Shown: positions 32,791-42,796 of the stretch, one piece after another
How positions within the stretch are numbered: position 1 is the stretch's first letter
Layout of the letters: each line of letters begins with the position of its first letter
Source of the DNA: Lolium rigidum
Lineage: Eukaryota > Streptophyta > Magnoliopsida > Poales > Poaceae
DNA: 64,000 bases
Assembly: GCF_022539505.1 (NCBI RefSeq)
Contig: NC_061508.1
Location: forward strand, 35,024,256-35,088,255
Direction of reading: 5' to 3'
Made by a program: the position numbers and the translations under genes
The notes under the pieces: generated by a model
What the model saw: the letters and a program-made list of their open reading frames with translations, nothing else
The model's database searches: none
Told to the model about the DNA's origin: nothing

Positions 32791-34569
32791 TTCATCATCG
32801 GTATTGGCATCCCCTTGGTTTGTTCCAAGCTTGGGGGAGTGTCGCGGTATCACATCATCACTACCTTTATCTTTTACTATCAAGTAGTGTCATATCATGA
32901 GTAGGGAAGTTATCATATGGAATAGTATGCAATGTGGAAGTATCTCTCTTAGTTGGTTATCTATGTATCCGTTGGTGTGAGTTATCGTTATGGAATATTA
33001 ATGAGAAGTCTTATCATTTACTTTTTGCACACCTTATTTTAGTTTGCAATCTCCATTATATGATTACTCTTGACATAAGTATTGATATCACTTTGGGAGC
33101 ATCAAGTAAATCTATTTGGTTTTGGCAAACTTAGCATTGGTCAATAGCAACAACACCCTGATGTTTAAATAAAAGAGAGAAATACACTTAGATACTTTAC
33201 TCTATTATCTCTATGCTAATGAGTTTAGTATTCTGAAGTTAAAATTGCTTGTGCTTATGAGAAAGATGCATGATTGTTCTATCATATGTATATTTGTTTG
33301 TTTCCCTCAACCTTTATGCTTGCTATCAAACCTTGCTAGCCAAAGACACGTATCGAGAGGAGATGCTTCTCATACATCCATAACCTTAGACCAAACCTAT
33401 GCCATTTGTGTCCACCATATCTACCTACTACATGGTATTTTCTGCCATTCCAAGTAAATACTTCATGTGCTACCTTTAAATTATTCAAACTACTACTCCT
33501 TATTTGTGTCAATGTTCTATAGCTCATGAGGAAGTATGTGGTGTTTTATCTTTCAATCTTGTTGGGCGGACTTTCACCAATGGACTAGCGGCACATCCGC
33601 TTATCCAATAATTTTGCAATAAGAGGCGGCAACGGGGTTCCCAGCCCCAATTAATAACTTTCATCAATAAATCTCTTCACATGTTTTGCTCGATTTATCG
33701 ATTAAGCAACTTAATTTTGCAATAGACACTCCTCCATGGTATGTGAATGTTGGAAGGCACCCGAGGATTCGGTTAGCCATGGATTGAGAAAGCCAAGGTT
33801 GGGGGAGTGTCATCCTTAATAAAACTAAAATACATGTGTAAACAAAAGAGAAGGGGATGATCTACCTTGCTGGTGGAGATGCCAGTCCCTCATGGGAGCC
33901 GCTCTTTGAAGGTTCGTTTGGCAAAGGGGTTAGAGTGCCCGCTACCATTCGTTGACAACAACAAACACCGCTCAAAATCTTACTTTTATGCTCTTTATAT
34001 GATTTCAAAACTTGAAAAGCTCTAGCACATGATTTAATCCCTGCTTCCCTCTGCGAAGGGCCTATCTTTTACTTTTATGTTGAGTCAGTAAACCTATTTC
34101 TCTCTATCTCAAGCAAGCAATTGAGTTTTTGTGAACCAATCATTTATGCTATGATTCAGTTGATCATGTCTTTTATACTTTCTTGTTTAGTACCAATTTT
34201 ATCTGAATGAATATGACTTCGAAGTTATCAATGATTATGAAGAGATTGTTATGCTTGAATATGAAAGCTCAGCTATAAAATCTAATATGAAAGCTTTGCT
34301 TAGAAGTACAATCCGTTAGTAGTTCTCTGACCAAGAACAAAGTTTGCCATCACCAACTATGATTTCTTATGCACCTTTACTTGTGATTTCTCTTTACCTA
34401 TTTCAAGATGAGTTATATGAGGAAATTGTTTACTAGAATGTCTTGTGTGAATGAATATGATGCTTCTTGTCCGTATTTTATTTATCGACTCTTCACTCCA
34501 TAAACATGTGGTCTTGTTTATCGAGCTCAGTTTCGCTTGGGGACAAGCGAGGTCTAACTTGGGGGGAGT
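32791..34569 (+). other. Athila-like 3' non-coding region and polypurine tract
   Basis: About 1.8 kb without a coding frame. It contains two GGGGGAGTGTC sites (about 32833 and 33803) and ends in AACTTGGGGGGAGT, the polypurine tract that primes plus-strand synthesis next to the 3' LTR. Confidence 0.75.
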
Positions 34570-36083
34570 TGATACGTCCAATTTGCATCACTATTTTGTA
34601 TCATAATTTGTTGTTATTCATTGATATATTTCATATTGGGACACAATACTTATGTTATTTCATCTATTTTGCATGTTTCATCATTATTGGAGGATCAAGC
34701 ACGGAGCCAGGATTCTGCTGGAAAAAGCACCGTCAGAACGCAATATTTCGGAAGATCAGCTGTGGAAGGAAATTACACGTAAATTCCTATTTTTCCGGAT
34801 GACGGAGGGAGCCGAGAAGGGGAGAAGAGGGGAGCCAAGGTGGGCCCGGACCACGGGCCGGTGCGGCCCATGGCCCGGCCGCGCCACCCCGTGGTGTGGG
34901 GGCCCCACGGCCCCTTTCGCCTCCTTTTCTTCGCGTACTCCTTCGTCCCGAAAACCTAAGCCAGAGGGAGGACCTCACGAAGAGTTACAACCGCCTCTGC
35001 GGGGCGGAGAACACCAGAGAGAAAAGAGCTCTCCGGCGGGCAGGAATCCGCCGGGGAAATTCCCTCCCGGAGGGGGAAATCGACGCCATCGCCATCGTCA
35101 TCGAGCTGGACATCATCTCCATCATCATCATCATCATCTCCACCATCTACACCGCCATCACCACCGCTGCACCTCTTCACCGCTGTAACAATTTGGGTTG
35201 AATCTTGATTGTTTGATAGGGGAAACTCTCCCGGCATTATTCTCTACTTGTTATTGATGCTATTGAGTGAAACCATTGAACCAAAGTTTATGTTAAGATT
35301 GTTATTCACCATCATATCACCTCTGATTGTATTCCATATGATGTCTCGTGAGTAGTTCGTTTAGTTCTTGAGGACATGGGTGAAGTCTAAATGCTAGTAG
35401 TGAATTATGGTTGAGTAATATTCAATGTTATGATATTTAAGTTGTGGTGTCATTCTTCTAGTGGTGTCGTGTGAACGTCGACTACACGACACTTCACCAT
35501 TTATGGGCCTAGGGGAGTGCATCTTGTATTCGGTTGCTAATTGCGGAGTTGCCGGAGTGACGAAACCCGAGCTCCCGTTAGTATATCGATGCAAGAGGGA
35601 TCGTAGGATCTCGGAGTTTAAGGTCTGTGGTTAGATTTATCTTAATTACTTTCTTGTAGTTGCGGATGCTTGCAAGGGGTATAATCACAAGTATGTATTA
35701 ATCCTAGGAAGGGCGGTGCATTAGCATAGGTTCACCCACACAACACTTATCAAAACAATGAAGATTATTTAGCTACATGAAGCGAAAGCGCTAGACTAAA
35801 ATACCCGTGTGTCCTCAAGAACGTTTGGTCATTATAAGTAAACAAACCGGCTTGTCCTTTGTGCTAAAAAGGATTGGGCCACTCACTGCAATTATTTCTC
35901 TCGCATTTTACTTACTCGTACTTTATTCATCTGTTACATCAAAACCCCTTGAATACTTGTTTGTGAGCATTTACAGTGAATCCTTCATCGAAGCTGCTGC
36001 CAACACCTTCTGCTCCTCGTTGGGATCGACATTCTTACTTATCGAAGATACTACGATACACCCCCTATACTTGTGGGTCATCA
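34570..36083 (+). repeat. 3' LTR of the Athila-like element
   Basis: 1,514 bp, TGATACGTCC...GTGGGTCATCA, followed by the TSD CCAGC (36084-36088). Confidence 0.95.
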
Positions 36084-36303
36084 CCAGCCGCCGCCCCAGA
36101 CGCACCCGACGACCCCGGAGCCCCCAGCAGAACGAAAATCCGCCCCGGCACCTTTGGCAGCGGGGGGCCCGCCGCCACCGCGGCGTATGGCCGGCGGCAG
36201 CGGCGGCGAGCGGAGGGGCGCGGGGAGACCTGGAAGGGGCGGCGTAGTCGCCTCCGGTGTCGCCTGGGGCAGCGACACGGGAGACCCTTTTCTTCTCGCT
36301 TTC

Positions 36304-36316
36304 ACTTATCCATACT
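36304..36316. repeat. TSD of the GC-rich element, right copy
   Basis: ACTTATCCATACT, identical to 23831-23843; from here the Harbinger transposase relic resumes. Confidence 0.88.
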
Positions 36317-36885
36317 GGATTTCTTGATGTACAGTGAGGAAAGCCACAAACTCAGCCGACACGTGATCAAGTACGGAAAGAGGTCCCTGATGATCAAATG
36401 GTTGGTCATCAACCACCGGTTCATCTCGCTCACCCTCGACGATTATTTGTGCATGATCACACAACAGTTCATCACCTCCACATCGAAGACCCTGACTAGA
36501 TAAGAGCACAGTACCGAACAATGGAAAAACGTTACTGGAGCACACCAAAATCCTGTTCGACATTCTTCTGACATGCCTCCTGGCATTGAGAAAAATAAGC
36601 TCTCTTCTCCGTAGCAGGGTCGGGGATTCTCTTCACAAATGTAGTGTACAGTTGGTAGATACCATTGGCCAATGAAGGTGCCGCATAAGGACGTACCGAC
36701 GGCTTGTGATTGCTGCTACAAGAGAGGCGGCACAGTCGGACTGCTCCCTTTGGATGACTGCGGAAGTCGGCACTATCTGTCGTTTCGATCGATCCACGCC
36801 GTGTGATAGCCGGACGTGGCTTCAGTGGCAGTGAGGATTCTGGGAGGACCGGATGGAGGCAAGCACGGGGAGGCGACTGCGACAT
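36317..36885 (-). pseudogene. Harbinger transposase C-terminal relic
   Basis: Minus strand. The frame ending at 36532 contains GIYQLYTTFVKRIPDPATEKR and QEACQKNVEQDFGVLQ, the region carrying the last catalytic Glu of HARBI1-like DDE transposases. After a shift, 36560-36317 reads IIVEGERDEPVVDDQPFDHQ, LSVLDHVSAEFVAF and VHQEIQ. It then crosses the inserted retroposon into NDLVEHL at about 23793-23813. Upstream of GIYQ the sequence no longer matches a transposase, so the first two catalytic Asp blocks are deleted. Confidence 0.8.
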
Positions 36886-37194
36886 CGGCGATGGCGAACA
36901 AGCGGGGTGAGAGGCGGATCGGGAGGGGGTGGAGGGTAGGGAATAGACGCATGCATCTTCGAGGAGAGTCCCATAGAAGAAATCCTATGTGGGATGGAAT
37001 GCCGACGGTTGCAACCCATCCCTTCGTGTAGATACCGACGTGGGGTTGCCGACTATTTTTTTGGGCTCCAAAATAAGCCAGCTACTTTTGAGGGGTGCTG
37101 GCGCTGAAACTTCATAGGCTTAGTAAGATCCCAATTGAGCCTACCGGTGAAGATGCTCGACTTCTTAGCTCCTCTATGGCCGAGGTAGGGTTTT

Positions 37195-37554
37195 GGCTCA
37201 TAGGTCCATATGCACCTATTATACAAAATAAATAAATAAATAAATTAAAAATGTCAAAAATCTAAAATAAAATTTCTGGTGTACATCCTGACATTCTATG
37301 TTCATACATAAGTTTTCGTGAGAAAACAACATTTTACGTGGCATGTTCAAAAAAGACAAAAAAGTGTCATCTACGTAGTCTTGTTGGAGCATCAAAATTT
37401 ATATTTTTTCCACGAGACATAGAAAATATTATTTTTTCCTGAAAATTTATGTACGAACATAAAATGTCTAGATATACATGAAAAAATTATTTTAGAATTT
37501 TTTGACACTTTGAAATGTATTTTTACACAACAGGATCATATTCACCCTTGAGCC
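37195..37554. mobile_element. Fold-back MITE
   Basis: AT-rich 360 bp whose two halves are inverse copies. The left half has GTCAAAAATCTAAAATAAAA, GACATTCTATGTTCATACATAA and TTTACGTGG. The right half read inversely has GTCAAAAAATTCTAAAATAA, GACATTTTATGTTCGTACATAA and ATGTCTCGTGG. The outer ends GGCTCATAGG and CTTGAGCC are also inverse. No ORF; the TSD is not clear. Confidence 0.65.
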
Positions 37555-37960
37555 TAGTTGAATTTCCCCTCTATGGTTTGTTTTCCTGCGAACTTGGAAA
37601 TAACAGTCTTGTTACGTCAGTTTTTACTCCTACACTAGCTGAAAAAAGTAGGCTTATTATGATTGGAGGCACCAACCAAGACAAAAACCGAGGAGCAGCG
37701 GCGACAAAAACACTCCTGTCGCCATGAAGCCACGACGGCGACGTGTCAGGCGGGTGAAAACGGAAGGCCGGGCCGAGCGAGAGCGACGGCCCATCCGAAC
37801 CCGCACCAAATCCACCCGACCCAGGGTACGAGTGAGCAGCTCCCGTGGCCCGCTCCCCGTCGCCAGCTGTCACTGCCAGCGCATTCAAAAGGGCTCCCCG
37901 ACGTGGACCTCCATTGCCATGGACGCACTCGCACAGGAGCTACCTCACCCTACCCACCGA

Positions 37961-37966
37961 CACGTG
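37961..37966 (+). promoter_or_regulatory. G-box (CACGTG) upstream of the DUF1677 gene
   Basis: ACACGTGG core, about 340 bp before the ATG. A further ACGTGG element lies at 38000-38005. These are bZIP/bHLH-type sites often found in stress- and ABA-responsive plant promoters; regulation is inferred. Confidence 0.45.
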
Positions 37967-38029
37967 GGGCCAGCATGCTGTCGTCCAGCGAGGAGGGAGG
38001 ACGTGGCCACATGCTCCACGCCGCTCCTG

Positions 38030-38037
38030 CATAAATA
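38030..38037 (+). promoter_or_regulatory. TATA-like box of the DUF1677 gene
   Basis: CATAAATA in CCTGCATAAATACC predicts transcription from about 38060. That leaves a leader of about 240 bp and excludes the in-frame upstream ATG at 38046. Confidence 0.5.
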
Positions 38038-38303
38038 CCACCTGGATGCCAGCACTGTCTCGCTGCAGAGAGTACAGCGGCCGGCGAGCTGAAGCTAGCC
38101 AAGGAGAGGGAGAGACGTCGCCAGACTGCGATGACACCAGGCGCCGACACCGTCATCGTCGCAGCAGCAGCAGCAAGCCGGAGCGAGCAGCCCAGCAGGA
38201 GCAGCCAGAAGCGCGCAGCAGCGGAGGCGCCGTCCGTCCCTTCCTCCTACGTCGTCTGGGAGAAGGAGCGGTAATATACTCGACCAGGACCGGAAGGAAG
38301 ACC

Positions 38304-38666
38304 ATGGAGGTGGAGGCCGCAAGGTGCGAGTGCTGCGGCTTCACGGAGGAGTGCACGCCGGAGTACATCGCCTCGGTGCGGGCCGAGTACCTCGGCCGCT
38401 GGGTCTGCGGCCTCTGCGCCGAGGCGGTGGGCGACGAGGTCCGCCGCGCGGGAGACCGCACCATCACCACCGCCGAGGCGCTCGACCGGCATGGCAGGTT
38501 CGCGCGCGAGGCGCCGCGGGCGCCAGGGAAGGCCGCGGAGGAGCTCGTGGCCGCCGTGTCACGCCTGCTCCGGCGCTGCCTCGACTCGCCGCCGGCGTCT
38601 CCGGCCGCGCCGCGGGGCCAGAAGGTCGCCGCGGGGACCCGGTGCCCCGACGCGGACGATGCTTGA
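38304..38666 (+). CDS. DUF1677 family protein (120 aa)
   Basis: One-exon host gene. The product has the DUF1677 signature in its N-terminal third: CECCGFTEECTPEYIASVRA then YLGRWVCGLCAEAVGDEVRR. Cys at positions 8, 10, 11, 17, 35 and 38 look like zinc ligands. Then comes TITTAEALDRHGRFARE, an Ala-rich helix (KAAEELVAAVSRLLRRCLDS) and a Pro/Ala-rich tail. DUF1677 is plant-specific with unknown biochemical role. The length is typical of the smaller members. The start at 38304 is in strong context (GACCATGG). The same frame stays open upstream to 37845, but the TATA-like box at 38030 and the weak composition of that part argue against a longer protein. No signal peptide or membrane segment; probably nuclear or cytosolic, which is inference. 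The next inward element is a MITE 750 bp upstream. Confidence 0.85.
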   Translation: MEVEAARCECCGFTEECTPEYIASVRAEYLGRWVCGLCAEAVGDEVRRAGDRTITTAEALDRHGRFAREAPRAPGKAAEELVAAVSRLLRRCLDSPPASPAAPRGQKVAAGTRCPDADDA

Positions 38667-39689
38667 TTGCCCGGCCGGCCGGCCGGACGGAGGCCAAGGT
38701 ACAAGCTAGAAGGCCTAGCTAGTTGGTGGTTGCGTACTGCTAGTACTGCCAATGATTGGAGGCCAAGACGCCAAGAATAATGAACTTCGTTCGGAGGCAC
38801 CGTGTCTTGTGCGGATTGCCTTCCTGAAGTGAAGAATAATTTGTGTTCTAACTGATGATTGCTCGAGAGAGGAGTAGTTAGGCTCCGTATGATCGAGCGT
38901 GAGGTTACTACGTAATGTATGTAGTGTACTGGTAGTCTGGTACTAGTTTAGTGTATCCGATTGTAACGGAGTACTGTTCGATCCACCAGTTTCTTTTTTA
39001 CTATACTATGATCCACCAATTCAAGCTTTGGATAGGCATTGCAGAATTGTGCTCAAGTTATCTTTTCATGTAAGCTTTTAAGTGGGAGCATATGTAAAGT
39101 TGCGTTAATTACCTACTCCGTTCTCTTTCACTATACTCCCTCCGCCCGTCAAATACTCTACATCCAGAGGTTTACAAGTAGAACAAGAAAAGTGGGACCA
39201 CTTTAAATTAATAAAGTCTTCGACGGTCAGGTTTACAAAGTGATGAAAAACACACATACAATAGGTACAGAGAAAATAAAAAGATGAAGTGCAGCTTGAA
39301 CATTGAGTCCATATTGTCCCGCTCAACGATCTAGCCACAACACCAAAGGGAAAGCAACCGCTACCGGCTACCAACCGACCGCCGTCAAACTCGTCCATCG
39401 ACTTTGCAATCTCAAGGCGGCGCTAGTAAGAAGGGGCCAACGTCGGAGCGCCGTCGACACCCAATCAGAAACTCCACATCTCCGGCGATGGGGCAGCGAC
39501 ATCCTAATTAAGCGCCACTTTCCTCAACGGCCGGGCAGGCTTGCCCCCCACCCCCCCGCGCTGCCTTGAGTGGCGAGAGGCAGAGGGAGGAGAAGGTGGG
39601 GGCGCTTTGGTTTGGCCCTTGGTTCGCCTCCTAGAGAGAGGACACAAGAGGAAAGAGACACCATCGTTTAAAGGAGCTTCCATATCCTC
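38667..39689. other. Intergenic with a truncated Stowaway-type end
   Basis: AT-rich 3' flank of the DUF1677 gene. At 39134-39150, TA followed by CTCCCTCCGCCCGTC is a Stowaway-type terminus, but no matching opposite end is seen nearby. From about 39350 the sequence is GC-rich without a recognisable gene. Confidence 0.5.
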
Positions 39690-40600
39690 TAAATCACACC
39701 TCTATTGACGAGGGCTGACCCTAGCAATGTCCATGGTAATGGACTTGGGTTTCAGGGAAAGAGGTGCGTTGGTGATTTCGTCGGCTTATCAGACAAACAA
39801 GGGAGTTGGATGTTATTGCTGAGAAACACAAAGTCACCGAGTTATTAGAATCAATCTCGGGTTACGGCGAGTATGCTACGAGTTAATCTGGGGCTCTCCT
39901 TGTTGGTTCCTCCCAGCCTTTATATGCGAGGCTAGGTCTCAGAACCCAATCCGGGTCGGTTACAAATACAACGATATGCTTATGTCAATCTCGGCTACTT
40001 GATGGGCTTCTACTTGTTCTTTACACCTGGTTCCTGGGCTTCGGGTGCTTCTAGGTCCTCTACTTTATTTGAGCATCTCTAATAGAGCCCGAAAAAATGC
40101 GAACTGAAAAAGTGGAGTTCAGTGCATCGAAAATGTAAGTTCTGTCGAATTTCGCAGTGGCGTAGAATTGAAACTGTAAACTGGAACTGAAAAGCGGAAT
40201 TCGAAATGGCGCGGCTAAATTTAGATGATGATCATAGTTCTAGATGACATAGATGCTCCGATTGAGCATCGATACTTACATTGTTCGAGAAATTGAAGCT
40301 AATCGATACTTACACCACCGGCAAGCGCTACCTAGCTATAAGCAAAATGCGGCCTATAATGACCTATGGCGCGCGGCGGTGCCGGTGGTGGCGCAGCTTG
40401 TCGGCGGCAGACGGCGCCGACGCTGTTGTGGAAGGTCTTCACGCGTCATCGGCGTCAAGCTCGACTATTTGCGCCTCTTTCATGGGCTTCTTTCTGGATC
40501 CATACCAGGGATGCTAATCGTGTGGACCCAATATGTCATCCATATGTCAGTAGCCCCCGAGGCTTCACTCGAGTCACAGTCTTGGGCTGAGTCTCCAAAC
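39690..40600. repeat. Unclassified retroelement-like repeat
   Basis: Non-coding. It has a layout like the 2.9-3.7 kb repeat (GACGAGGGCTGACC..., then CTTTATATGCGAGGCTAGGTC) but little direct identity, and ends near GTCAGTAGCCCCCGAGGC. The class is unknown. Confidence 0.3.
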
Positions 40601-40902
40601 CTTTCATTCATCTTAAAAAAAACCCGAAGTTCTGTTCGAATAATCAATTAATTAGCTTGATAGATATACCTTCTTCTTATCAACTAAAACATAAATCTCA
40701 ACAACAATAGTACAAGAATTATATATATGCAGCAAGAATTATAATTTTCTACTCAGATTGATAATTTTATTTGCACAAACCATGCGCAAGAACTTGACCA
40801 CAGCTTCTTTGTCATACGCTTTTATTAGGGCAGAGGACTAAATCTTTTCTATATGTAAATAGCAAACCTCCACTGCAAGGAATTTCCTGCGAGTGGTTAT
40901 TT

Positions 40903-41198
40903 GAGGCTAGCCATAGTGCTAGTATTATAGGTAGTATTATACATATTGATCCCACCAAAATGCTGATGTGGCAGGTAATTAAAGAGGTGAGAGGAGATTA
41001 GAGTTACATGGGTGGATACTATATCATAGCGCACATCACAAGAAAAAGTCAATGGCAAATAAATCTTGTCCACAATTTTGCATTGAGTGCTACAAATCAT
41101 TAAATATAACAAGATTATGATACCGCTTCATGATACTACCCACTATAGACATAATATTATATTAAAATATCATATATACCACCACTATGACCAGCCTG
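40903..41198. mobile_element. MITE with GAGGCTAGCCATAGTG-type ends
   Basis: Left end GAGGCTAGCCATAGTG, right end CACTATGACCAGCCTG, inverse with a few mismatches. AT-rich interior of about 265 bp without an ORF. The end sequence resembles a common Triticeae MITE family often assigned to Mutator or a related superfamily. A matching TSD could not be found by eye. Confidence 0.6.
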
Positions 41199-42793
41199 AG
41201 CCCCTCCGGCAGGAGGGACAACGCGGCGCCTCGGAGGAGCGACCTAGCACCAGATCCGGTGAAGGCGATGCTGAGAGTGCTCAGCGGCGACCATTTCTCT
41301 GCCGTGACCCAAGCTTACTACTCACATAAACCGGATCTGGGGAAACATCAGGTGAGGCCAAATCTGCTACGGCGGCAGACCAGTGAGATTTTTCTTATCC
41401 TTCCCATCGAGACTTCTAAATTTGTTTCCTTACGATCTGGAATTATCTTATCCCGGTGGCATGTACATTAGACTAGGTATTTAATTCTCCACGGAGCACG
41501 GAGGCCTGCTAATGAGCGGCTTGTATTAAGTTTTTCTACAAAACTCTATGATTAAATTTCTGCAATCCATGTCTGAATTTAGATGTTACTGCAGACTTAC
41601 ATTCAAAGTATGAATCATTAGTATTCTTATTAAGAGTAACAAAAGTAAGTTACTACTTCCGTCTCAGTTCATAGGGCTTGCGCATATTCCTAAATTGTCA
41701 ATTTGGCCAAGATAATATCAATTGTATAATATAAAAAGTATATCATTAGAAAGAGTATCTGGTAGACTTGATACATTTACTTCAATTTGATTTGCACCTT
41801 TTGCGCCTCTTTAAAATGATAATCTTATTTGCACAATATGAGAACATCAATATGCCAATATGTATGATCACAAACGATTGATATGGTGTTGGTGCTTTCT
41901 TTTGGTAAAAAAGACAAATATTTACTTAAGCTAATAATCTGCATGTATGGTACGCCTAATGCAGAGGGTGAATACAACAATTACACCACTTCAAGTACAC
42001 ACATTTGATTGGTCATATGGTCAGATCTTTTGTAGCTTTTATTTATGATTCTAGGTGAATTCGACATATGTAGTGGCGTAGCACTTTTTAATACCATATT
42101 TTTCTGCTAAACCGCAGACTTGACAACCGTATATAATCCATGGCAAGCTTCCTCATGTGCTTCGTACATATTTTTAACGGGATACACGTAATCTTAATGC
42201 AGTGGGTCAGTATCCCTACAAAAAAAGTAGTTAGTACAAATGTCCACGAATATTTGTACTTTAAGAATCTCAAACTGGTATAGGTACATGCATGTTTGAA
42301 CTCATTCTTTATATATGTGAAAGTGACTGGCCAATACTGAATTTTGTTTTCATTCTCCTGATGCTCTGATGTCACTTGAGATCAATTGCTTTCTAAGGAT
42401 ATGTACTTATGCAATCGAAATTGGGATTCTCATTTGGGTAAAAGAATTACTATCAGTTCTTTTTCGTTTATATTCTATATTTTCTCATTGTACAGCTCAG
42501 TCATGTTTTCTCGGTTAGTTTTGTTCTGTAGTAAATTTAAGTTGATATTGTTTTATGACTTTCTAAATTGAATATTGCATAAATGGGAAAACATCTTACT
42601 TCAGCGCAACCAAGCATTGTTGATTGCTGAATTAGCAAGAGACGTTGTTCTGTGATATCTCCCTTGTTTAACTCTAGAAATGGATGGCTCTTTATTCAAG
42701 TGAGGAATATGGATGCTTCCATATTTGCTTAGAGACAATTTTGATTCGTAAAGCAATACTACCTCCGTTGCAGAGCAATAGAGGAGGCACATG
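41199..42793. other. Intergenic; truncated Stowaway-like end at 41651
   Basis: No gene recognised. The GC-rich start (41199-41350) has a short frame that could be a captured exon, but I do not recognise it. At 41651, TA plus CTACTTCCGTCTCAGTTCATAG resembles one end of a Stowaway-type MITE. The remainder is AT-rich. Confidence 0.5.
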
Positions 42794-42796
42794 TCA

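Larger units (their letters stand above)
25553..36083 (+). mobile_element. Full-length Ty3/gypsy (Athila-like) LTR retrotransposon
   Basis: A complete 10.5-kb element: 5' LTR 25553-27065, PBS from about 27077, gag, protease, RT, RNase H region and integrase as relics from 27182 to 31912, an extra ORF at 32253-32790, a long non-coding stretch, a polypurine tract (GGGGGGAG) at 34561-34568, 3' LTR 34570-36083, and a 5-bp TSD CCAGC. Both LTRs begin TGATACGTCC and end CATCA. The size of the LTRs, gag-pol order with integrase after RT, and the extra ORF between pol and the 3' LTR fit the Athila clade. The inside is riddled with stops and frameshifts, so it cannot transpose by itself. Confidence 0.93.
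23844..36303 (-). mobile_element. GC-rich poly(A)-type retroposon, split by an LTR retrotransposon
   Basis: Minus-strand element of about 1.9 kb in two parts, 23844-25552 and 36089-36303, separated by the Athila-like insertion. It ends in a T-run followed by TTTGAAACGGAGGCAAAAGCTTTGCCTC at the left, and its 5' end lies at 36303. A 13-bp TSD (ACTTATCCATACT) flanks the whole. This shows target-primed retroposition. The body is full of (C)CGGGGCCGCCGCCC-type blocks and long accidental open frames on both strands; no RT, endonuclease or other domain is recognisable. It may be a non-autonomous LINE derivative with a LINE-type 3' end, or a long GC-rich 5' leader with the coding part deleted. Confidence 0.75.
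19579..37158 (-). mobile_element. PIF/Harbinger relic, host of a four-level nest
   Basis: The outermost element. Its ends are the inverted pair GAGCATCTTCACCAG (19579-19593) and CCGGTGAAGATGCTC (37144-37158). Its own sequence survives in three pieces: 19579-19615, 23523-23843 and 36317-37158; the rest is inserted DNA. Minus-strand transposase sequence at 36317-36885 continues, after removal of the insertion, into NDLVEHL encoded at about 23793-23813, which is the typical C-terminal end of these transposases. That confirms the join. The flanking triplets (TAA left, GAC right) do not match, so the original TSD has been lost or one end has been rearranged. The de-nested element is only about 1.2 kb and lacks the middle of the transposase. 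Confidence 0.78.

Noticed and set aside
19576..37161. TSD for the outer Harbinger relic
   Set aside because: Flanking triplets are TAA and GAC; they do not match, so no TSD is claimed.
37845..38303. N-terminal extension of the DUF1677 protein
   Set aside because: The frame is open, but the TATA-like box at 38030 would place transcription after the upstream ATGs, and the family motif starts right after the ATG at 38304.
39690..40600. Homology with the 2922-3684 repeat
   Set aside because: Only the general layout is alike; direct sequence identity is too low by eye to call them one family.
41187..41471. 94-aa frame beginning in the MITE end
   Set aside because: Starts inside a MITE terminus and shows no recognisable domain; a captured exon remains possible but unsupported.
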